From an uncultured Porticoccus sp. (lineage in GTDB: Bacteria > Pseudomonadota > Gammaproteobacteria > Pseudomonadales > Porticoccaceae), in NCBI GenBank assembly GCA_950063125.1, contig CATLZI010000038.1, forward strand, positions 1 through 12,108: a DNA stretch of 12,108 bases. Reading direction: 5' to 3'. Positions 7,401 to 12,108 of this stretch are shown here, piece after piece. The notes under the pieces were generated by a model. The model worked only from the letters and a program-made list of their open reading frames with translations. It was not told the DNA's origin and did no database searches. The first letter of the stretch is position 1. Each line of letters starts with the position of its first letter. A program made the position numbers and the translations under genes.

Positions 7401-8482
7401 ACCCGCGGAACCCTGCGGGGCATCCTGGTTAACAGCTCATAACTGATCGTACCCGCACAACCCGCCACTTCGTTGACGGAGAGGCCTTTACCCCAGAGAA
7501 TCACTTCATCCCCCACCGCCACCGTCGGCAAGTCCGTGACATCCACCGTTATCATGTCCATAGATACGCGGCCCACCATCGGGCAACGCTGGTTATTGAC
7601 CAGTACCGGTGTGCCATCTGGTGCATGTACCGGATAACCATCGCCGTAGCCGATTGCAACCGTGGCAATCCTGCTGGACCGTTGCGCCGACCAACGCGCA
7701 CCGTAGCCCACTGACTCCCCCACAGGGACATCTCGCAGAGCAATGACCGAAGAGCACAACGTCATGACAGGTTGCAATCTGTCGGCTTCCACATGAGGAA
7801 CAGAAAAAGGAGAACTACCATAAAGCATGATCCCCGGCCTGTTCCAATCAGCGTGGGTCTCCGGCCAACCGAGTAGCCCCGCAGAGTTATCGAGACTCAA
7901 CGGCACGGTATCGGCGTTTGCCAAGCTGGCCACACCTGCCTTGAACTGCTGTATCTGTCGATAAGTCAGATCACTTGCCAACTCATCGGCACAGGCAAAG
8001 TGCGTGGCAATCACAATATCGCTGGCAACATTGCGGCTGGCGGCCAACGTCCGATAGGTAGACTCAATATCGTCAACCGCAATACCCAGTCGGTGCATGC
8101 CGCTATCCACACAAATCCAGACAGTTACAGGGGTTTTCAGCGATGCTCTCAAAATCGACTGTTGTTGCTGTTTATTCACCACTGAGAGCCAAAAACCCAA
8201 TTCAGCGGCCAGAGGTATCTCGTCGTCGGAGAAAGTCCCCTCCAAAAGGCAAACAGGCTTGGTGATGCCCCCTTCACGGAGCTCGACTGCCTCCTCCAAA
8301 CAGGTAACGCCAAAGGCGGGAACCAGCGGCTCAAGGGCGCGAGCAACAGGCAACACACCATGCCCATAGGCATTGGCTTTGATAATGGCCATTGTGCGGG
8401 AATTGGGGGCCAGACCGTTTGCCAACTCGCAATTGTGCCTGAGGGCAAGGAGATCGATATAAGCTTTTGTTGGTCTCGACAT
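7388..8482 (-). CDS. alr: Alanine racemase
   Basis: This cytosolic PLP enzyme interconverts L- and D-alanine. The 364 residues are normal length. The N-terminal barrel carries AIIKANAYGHG with Lys35 as the cofactor lysine and Tyr39 stacking nearby. The other catalytic base is Tyr260 in SVGYGARW. Typical segments are CVDSGMHRLGI, AIGYGDGYP, VGRVSMDMITVDVT and the C-terminal ISYELLTRMPRRVPRVY. The ATG at 8482 has a GGTGA upstream at a workable distance. It is the last gene of the minus-strand operon, 41 bases after the aminotransferase gene. It could make D-alanine for the cell wall, but the partners suggest it feeds or drains a D-amino acid pathway, as catabolic DadX racemases do. Sequence alone does not separate the Alr and DadX roles. 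Confidence 0.95.
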   Translation of the reverse strand: MSRPTKAYIDLLALRHNCELANGLAPNSRTMAIIKANAYGHGVLPVARALEPLVPAFGVTCLEEAVELREGGITKPVCLLEGTFSDDEIPLAAELGFWLSVVNKQQQQSILRASLKTPVTVWICVDSGMHRLGIAVDDIESTYRTLAASRNVASDIVIATHFACADELASDLTYRQIQQFKAGVASLANADTVPLSLDNSAGLLGWPETHADWNRPGIMLYGSSPFSVPHVEADRLQPVMTLCSSVIALRDVPVGESVGYGARWSAQRSSRIATVAIGYGDGYPVHAPDGTPVLVNNQRCPMVGRVSMDMITVDVTDLPTVAVGDEVILWGKGLSVNEVAGCAGTISYELLTRMPRRVPRVYSD

Positions 8483-8523
8483 AACGCTTTCACCAAAAAG
8501 TACAGGCGGGCTGATGCACTCGA

Positions 8524-9381
8524 TTAATAATTAAACTTACCAGCCGTATAAATGCGCTGAGCAGCCAGCCAGACATCGCCCACTTCCCCGCCACCGACGG
8601 ACCTGCCATCGACTTCAATGACGGGCACCAGTTCTTTTGAGGAACTCGTCAGCCAGATTTCGTCCGCATTGAGCACTTCTTCCATTGAGACAGGTCGTTC
8701 CTGCACGGCAATAGATCCGTCTTTGCGCAGTAGCTCCAACAGAATATGGCGGGTAACTCCCGGTAATTTCTGGCTATCCAGCACTGGAGTAATGACTTCG
8801 CCGTTTTTAACGATGTAGGCATTACAGGCACTGGCTTCTGTCAGCTCACCTCGCTCATTGAACAGCAGAATTTCATCAGCACCCTGCTGAAAACCCTGCT
8901 GAAAGTGCATGACGTTACCCAGCAATGCAGTGGACTTGATGTGGCAGCGATCCCATCGCAAATCGCGATCAGTGATAACCCGGTAGGGTTTAACCCGATT
9001 TTTATCGGCCACCGGTGCAGCGGGAATCACATAAGTAAAAGCAAAAATGGTAGGGGTTATATTTTCCGGGTAAGCATGAAAACGGCGGACATCGGCGCCG
9101 CGACTCACATGCAAATAAAGGCCGAGATTACCACCACCATTTTTATCGATGAGTGTATTACAAACCGTGCGCCACTGGTGTTGCGACCAGTCAAGTGTTA
9201 AGTCAATGGACCTCAGACCGTTCAGCATCCGCTGCATATGCAGTGAAAAACCGACGATCTTGCCATCATAGGAGGGCAACACCTCATAAATACCATCGCC
9301 AAACAAAAAGCCCCGATCCATCGGCGAAATACGGGCTTCGGCCATTGGCAGATAGGCACCGTCGAGATAAACAATACTCAT
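8524..9381 (-). CDS. dat: D-amino acid aminotransferase (D-alanine transaminase, class IV)
   Basis: This class IV PLP transaminase moves amino groups between D-amino acids and 2-oxo acids, typically D-Ala + 2-oxoglutarate to pyruvate + D-Glu. From the ATG at 9381 it has 285 residues and begins MSIVYLDGAYLP, with AAGGTAA just upstream on the coding strand. An upstream start at 9438 would add 19 residues that do not resemble the family. Motifs are DRGFLFGDGIYEV (Tyr32 corresponds to Tyr31 of the Bacillus YM-1 enzyme), R-F-H at 100-102 corresponding to its Arg98/His100 carboxylate trap, RWDRCHIKS with Lys149 as cofactor lysine, TEASACNAYIV and LPGVTRHILLELL. The R-x-H pair and the GDGIYEV start favour a D-amino acid enzyme over branched-chain transaminase or aminodeoxychorismate lyase. 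It sits between the cyclase-like gene and alr. Confidence 0.88.
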   Translation of the reverse strand: MSIVYLDGAYLPMAEARISPMDRGFLFGDGIYEVLPSYDGKIVGFSLHMQRMLNGLRSIDLTLDWSQHQWRTVCNTLIDKNGGGNLGLYLHVSRGADVRRFHAYPENITPTIFAFTYVIPAAPVADKNRVKPYRVITDRDLRWDRCHIKSTALLGNVMHFQQGFQQGADEILLFNERGELTEASACNAYIVKNGEVITPVLDSQKLPGVTRHILLELLRKDGSIAVQERPVSMEEVLNADEIWLTSSSKELVPVIEVDGRSVGGGEVGDVWLAAQRIYTAGKFNY

Positions 9382-9438
9382 TAAGTTACCTTGTATCTCG
9401 CCGAAATAAAGCGGGCCAGCGGGGTCATAAAGCGGCAA

Positions 9439-9467
9439 ATCTTAGCAGTGGGTACCCAGACAGGCAA
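9439..9467 (-). promoter_or_regulatory. Weak candidate internal promoter upstream of the D-amino acid aminotransferase
   Basis: On the minus strand TTGCCT (9462-9467) and TAAGAT (9439-9444), each matching consensus in four of six bases, are spaced by 17 bases. The pair lies in the 116-base gap between the cyclase-like gene and the aminotransferase. The spacer contains the perfect palindrome TGGGTACCCA (9449-9458). It could allow dat-alr to be expressed apart from the pxp genes, but two 4/6 boxes are easily found by chance. Confidence 0.2.
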
Positions 9468-9497
9468 AGTAAATTCCCCAGCAACTCAGCCTGGACC

Positions 9498-10352
9498 CTA
9501 AACACCGCTAACACCGATCAAATCACGCAACGCATTAACCAGAGCCTTGCCCGTTTCACTGGGCAGGCCGTCTTCTGTCAGTGTGTTATCGAGGGTAACG
9601 CCATCGATACTGCCCCGACAGGCCAGGTATTCAAGTATGGCCCGGTTATCCCAGTCCGTCAGATAGTCTTCTCCAGCACAATAGGACATCATGGCCACCA
9701 AGCCGAGTGCCGCCCAGTTCGATACATCCGCTATCACCAGCTCGTCACAGGTGGTTACCGACGGAATAATGGCCAGCTCACTGAGTTTATCGAGCACATT
9801 ACCCATGCCGATCTCATTGCCACCATCACCCAATGCAATGACCGGACAATTCGAAAGCTCAAGAAAGACATCAAAGCAGAGGGTGCCGGAGCTGATATCC
9901 TCGCCGCGCATATTGTAATAATGTCCGTCAGCTGCGGGCCCGGGAAGTTCGATACTGACCATGAGCTCTGGCTGGCAATACGCTAACAGGTCGGCCACCT
10001 GCTGGCTGAGCCCTGTGGGACGACCAAGGGACACGCGCTCCACGCAATAATCACCGCCTATGGCATTAGCCAATACATCGCCACAAACCAGTATCGGCTC
10101 GGCACCGGTCTGTTCAAGCACTCGATAAAGAGCAATTGCGCCGGCCGGTCCATCGGACTCAAACGTGTCCAGCACAGGAAAACCCGTACCGATCAATACC
10201 CGGCCAGAACAACTCAACAACCGTCTGGCTGCCCGCAGACAGTAGCCGGGTTTAAGGCTGGACTGAACGGATTGCATTCCCCGCAGATTGCGAGCCACCA
10301 GCAGGTTTTCAATGCTTTTACTAACTGCCAGCTCACGCCGAATATCATTCAT
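9498..10352 (-). CDS. Stand-alone DUF4392 / D-glutamate cyclase-like protein
   Basis: This 284-residue soluble protein matches the C-terminal domain family (DUF4392) of the mitochondrial D-glutamate cyclase DGLUCY, which converts D-glutamate to 5-oxo-D-proline and water. Motifs recognised are GTGFPV (55-60), ESDGPAGAIAL (65-75), an acidic/glycine segment ELPGPAADGHYYNMRGEDIS (135-154), GDGGNEIGMG (175-184) and ADVSNWAALGL (208-218). The other DGLUCY domain (DUF1445) is absent from this protein and from the visible neighbourhood. In the relatives I recall, the third motif reads E-R-P-G; here it is E-L-P-G. The ATG at 10352 follows GGTGG closely. It lies 21 bases after pxpC, so it is probably co-transcribed with the 5-oxoprolinase genes, which fits 5-oxoproline as the product. 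The family call is fairly safe, while the exact reaction is inferred. Confidence 0.78.
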   Translation of the reverse strand: MNDIRRELAVSKSIENLLVARNLRGMQSVQSSLKPGYCLRAARRLLSCSGRVLIGTGFPVLDTFESDGPAGAIALYRVLEQTGAEPILVCGDVLANAIGGDYCVERVSLGRPTGLSQQVADLLAYCQPELMVSIELPGPAADGHYYNMRGEDISSGTLCFDVFLELSNCPVIALGDGGNEIGMGNVLDKLSELAIIPSVTTCDELVIADVSNWAALGLVAMMSYCAGEDYLTDWDNRAILEYLACRGSIDGVTLDNTLTEDGLPSETGKALVNALRDLIGVSGV

Positions 10353-10373
10353 AAGCCACCAATAAATTAGCCC

Positions 10374-11315
10374 TCAGTCACAAACCTCGGGGTTTATTTG
10401 TCTGTACATGCTGTCCGCCGCCAGCCGAATGTGACGAGCCTCCGCCATCGTGACGGACTTAAAAGATACCAGACCACCCGGTTTTAATTGCGCCAGTTGT
10501 GACATATCCAACGACATCACCGAACCCAGCTTCGGGTAACCACCGATGGTCTGACGATCATGCATCAGTATGATAGGCAAACCATCCGGTGGGATTTGTA
10601 TTGCACCCAAGCAAACACCTTCGGATAAAAGATCGGGAATATCAATATCTATGGGTGGCCCCGCCAACCGACATGCCATCCGGTCGGACTGACTCAACAA
10701 TCGATACTCACTGGCAAAAAAATGCTGCTGCTGGTCGTTTGTAATCAATTCTGACTGGTAACCACTCACCACCCTCAAAATTACGCGGCCACCATAAACC
10801 GGTCGATAGCCACGTGCCAGCGAGAGGCATTGACGACTAGAGGTGGCTGCACAGGGTAAATGATCCCCAGCCTGCAGCGGATTACCGGACAAGCCTCCCA
10901 CGCCTTCGCGAACGACCGTCGCCGTACTGCCGAAGGTTGCCGGGATATTGAAGCCATCAGCCACCGCCAAATAGGCACGCATACCCCTGCGGGCATAACC
11001 CAACGCCACCCTGTCACCGGATTTTACCCGTTGGCTACGCCAGCTCTCCTTTGGTTGTCCGTTAATGGTCAGTGGCATATCTGCACCACAGAGGGCAAAA
11101 ATCGTGTCTGCCTGGCATTCAAGTTCCAGACCGCCAATGGTCACTTCAAGAGCCGTTATGCCGCGATCATTCCCGCACAACCGATTGGCCCAATTGAAGG
11201 CAAGGGGATCGGCCGGACCACCGGTGGTCAAACCAAACCGGTTATGGCCGAAGCGGCCTGCATCCTGGAGAAGAGTCAGGACACCGGGGCGATTCACACG
11301 AAAACCACCTTTCAT
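10374..11315 (-). CDS. pxpC: 5-oxoprolinase subunit PxpC (biotin-dependent carboxyltransferase-like, KipA family)
   Basis: PxpC is one of three subunits of the ATP-dependent prokaryotic 5-oxoprolinase that opens 5-oxoproline to glutamate. The 313-residue protein shows the family start VNRPGVLTLLQDAGRFGHNRFGL in sequence and then GGPADPLAFNWANRLCGN. The middle has ALEVTIGGLELE and FALCGADM, followed by YLAVADGFNIPATFGS, VREGVGG and LQAGDHL. C-terminal motifs are DRMACRLAGPP, LLSEGVCLGAIQIPPDGLPIILMHDRQTIGGYPKLG, all usual for PxpC/KipA. Its ATG overlaps the pxpB stop by four bases (ATGA, 11312-11315), implying translational coupling and equal subunit supply. The gene is complete. The same family was historically annotated as allophanate or urea-carboxylase related, but adjacency to pxpB and pxpA makes 5-oxoprolinase the better call. 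Confidence 0.93.
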   Translation of the reverse strand: MKGGFRVNRPGVLTLLQDAGRFGHNRFGLTTGGPADPLAFNWANRLCGNDRGITALEVTIGGLELECQADTIFALCGADMPLTINGQPKESWRSQRVKSGDRVALGYARRGMRAYLAVADGFNIPATFGSTATVVREGVGGLSGNPLQAGDHLPCAATSSRQCLSLARGYRPVYGGRVILRVVSGYQSELITNDQQQHFFASEYRLLSQSDRMACRLAGPPIDIDIPDLLSEGVCLGAIQIPPDGLPIILMHDRQTIGGYPKLGSVMSLDMSQLAQLKPGGLVSFKSVTMAEARHIRLAADSMYRQINPEVCD

Positions 11316-11992
11316 GCTAACCGGCCACCTCTGGCCAGAAAGGTTTCCCGATTGATACTGAAAAAGCGTACCCGGTCACCCACCTGAAGCGGCATACCGG
11401 GTTCGCTGAGGGGATCGAACATCCGCTCCGGACAAAGGCCAATCAAATTCCAGCCACCGGGGGAGTCCACCGGATATACTGCAGTCTGTCGCCCGGCTAT
11501 ACCCACGCTACCGCGGGGCACCAAAGTCCTGGGTGTATCCAGTCTGGGCATGACAATGCGCGAATCAACCTCCCCAAGGTAGGCAAAACCCGGTGCAAAA
11601 CCTATCGCATACACGAGGTATTCCCGGGATTGGTGCAGAGCGATCACCTCCTCCACCGAGACCTTTTTCACGCGACTGATTTCGGCGAGATCCGGCCCGG
11701 ACTCCATGCTGTAGTAAACAGGCAATTCAACGAGTTTGCCGTCTGAACTGGAGGCAGCTGGTGCGGCATCCAGCATTTCTGTAATCTGCTGCTCAAGGGT
11801 TGCGGCATCGATACACGAGAGATCGAAAATAACCAGTAGCGAGGCATAGGAGGGCACCAGATCAATCAGCACATCGACTAACGCGGACTCCAGCACAGCC
11901 GTTGCCTGTCGAACCCGAGCTGACGTATCCGCTGTCACCACCTGCTCAAAATAGATGATCAGCGCATTTTCACTAGCGGGAACGACTTTCAT
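11312..11992 (-). CDS. pxpB: 5-oxoprolinase subunit PxpB (KipI family)
   Basis: PxpB is the KipI-like subunit that works with PxpC and PxpA in ATP-driven opening of 5-oxoproline. The 226 residues are typical. The N-terminal half (1-80) is the variable alpha/beta part starting VVPASENALIIYF. The conserved C-terminal domain carries ELPVYYSMESGPDLAEI (89-105), YAIGFAPGFAYLG (128-140), PRGSVGIAGRQTAVYP (159-174) and SPGGWNLIG (177-185), the hallmark segments of this family. Its start ATG at 11992 overlaps the pxpA stop by four bases, and its stop overlaps the pxpC start the same way, so the three genes form one translational unit. The Bacillus homologue KipI also inhibits a sporulation kinase, but that role is not expected in a gammaproteobacterium. 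Confidence 0.94.
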   Translation of the reverse strand: MKVVPASENALIIYFEQVVTADTSARVRQATAVLESALVDVLIDLVPSYASLLVIFDLSCIDAATLEQQITEMLDAAPAASSSDGKLVELPVYYSMESGPDLAEISRVKKVSVEEVIALHQSREYLVYAIGFAPGFAYLGEVDSRIVMPRLDTPRTLVPRGSVGIAGRQTAVYPVDSPGGWNLIGLCPERMFDPLSEPGMPLQVGDRVRFFSINRETFLARGGRLA

Positions 11993-12108
11993 TGCTCAAG
12001 CAATGCCCGGATTTCACGAATCACCGCGACGCTTTCCGGATTATCCCCATGAATACACAGGGTATCCGCTTTAATGAACAGCGAGTCGCCATCCTCGGTG
12101 GTAACCGA
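11989..12108 (-). CDS. pxpA: 5-oxoprolinase subunit PxpA (LamB/YcsF family), C-terminal 39 residues only
   Basis: The frame is open from the right window edge to a TGA at 11989-11991 and translates to a 39-residue C-terminus. It contains DSLFIKADTLCIHGDNP followed by an amphipathic helix ending in REIRALLEQ. The segment resembling D-T-L-C-x-H-G-D-x-P is the characteristic end of the LamB/YcsF (PxpA) family, normally about 250 residues. Most of the gene therefore lies beyond the window. The TGA overlaps the pxpB ATG by four bases. Together with pxpB and pxpC it completes the three-subunit ATP-dependent 5-oxoprolinase. The operon promoter must lie further right. Confidence 0.88.
   Translation of the reverse strand, partial: SVTTEDGDSLFIKADTLCIHGDNPESVAVIREIRALLEQ

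Noticed and set aside
9382..9438. 19-residue N-terminal extension of the D-amino acid aminotransferase
   Set aside because: The family begins at the residue encoded at 9381, and AAGGTAA directly precedes that ATG. The extension resembles nothing.
9449..9458. Perfect 10-base palindrome TGGGTACCCA as a possible operator
   Set aside because: It is short, isolated, without a second copy nearby and without a local regulator gene, so chance is sufficient.
9153..9986. 277-codon open frame on the plus strand, antisense to the aminotransferase and cyclase-like genes
   Set aside because: It has no family resemblance, is rich in Arg, His and Gln in the way of antisense frames, and overlaps two clear genes on the other strand.
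10860..11387. 175-codon open frame on the plus strand opposite pxpC/pxpB
   Set aside because: It is a shadow of two well-supported coupled genes, and its composition is not protein-like.
1..12108. CRISPR arrays, insertion sequences, tRNA/rRNA genes, phage or toxin-antitoxin modules
   Set aside because: Looked for on both strands. No direct-repeat array, transposase-like protein, terminal inverted repeats or tRNA-like structure was recognised.

Overview
The window looks like the chromosome of a marine or salt-adapted gammaproteobacterium. I base this on the long-form PurC, which resembles the roughly 367-residue SAICAR synthases of Vibrio, Alteromonadales and Cellvibrionales-type bacteria, and on an ectoine operon that carries its own MarR-type regulator and dedicated aspartokinase. 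No mobile element, tRNA, rRNA or CRISPR array was seen. Genes are densely packed and no gene-free stretch exceeds 300 bases.

Left part (1-1742): the 3' part of purC (5' end outside the window) runs on the plus strand and converges on ectR, a MarR-family regulator on the minus strand. Only 29 bases separate their stop codons.

Centre (1743-5799): a very AT-rich divergent control region lies between ectR and ectA. It holds a near-perfect palindrome that closely resembles the published EctR1 operator and overlaps a good sigma-70-like -10 box. Then come ectA, ectB, ectC and ask_ect on the plus strand. Together they form an ectoine pathway: aspartate to aspartyl phosphate (Ask_Ect), then, after aspartate-semialdehyde dehydrogenase encoded elsewhere, to diaminobutyrate (EctB), N-gamma-acetyl-diaminobutyrate (EctA) and ectoine (EctC). 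No ectD (hydroxylase) is present here. Notable hairpins lie in the ectA leader, in the ectB-ectC gap and downstream of ask_ect.

Right part (5979-12108): a PutP-like sodium:solute symporter on the plus strand converges on, and overlaps by 13 bases, the end of a minus-strand operon. Read in transcription order that operon is pxpA (only its last 39 codons), pxpB, pxpC, a stand-alone DUF4392 D-glutamate cyclase-like gene, a D-amino acid aminotransferase and an alanine racemase. pxpA/pxpB and pxpB/pxpC each overlap by four bases (ATGA).

The second operon is the most interesting part. Its encoded steps can be chained: L-Ala to D-Ala (racemase), D-Ala + 2-oxoglutarate to D-Glu + pyruvate (aminotransferase), D-Glu to 5-oxo-D-proline (cyclase), and 5-oxoproline + ATP to glutamate (PxpABC). 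I infer a D-amino acid / D-glutamate salvage route draining through 5-oxoprolinase to glutamate, possibly fed by the symporter. The direction, the stereochemistry at the Pxp step and the transporter substrate cannot be decided from sequence.
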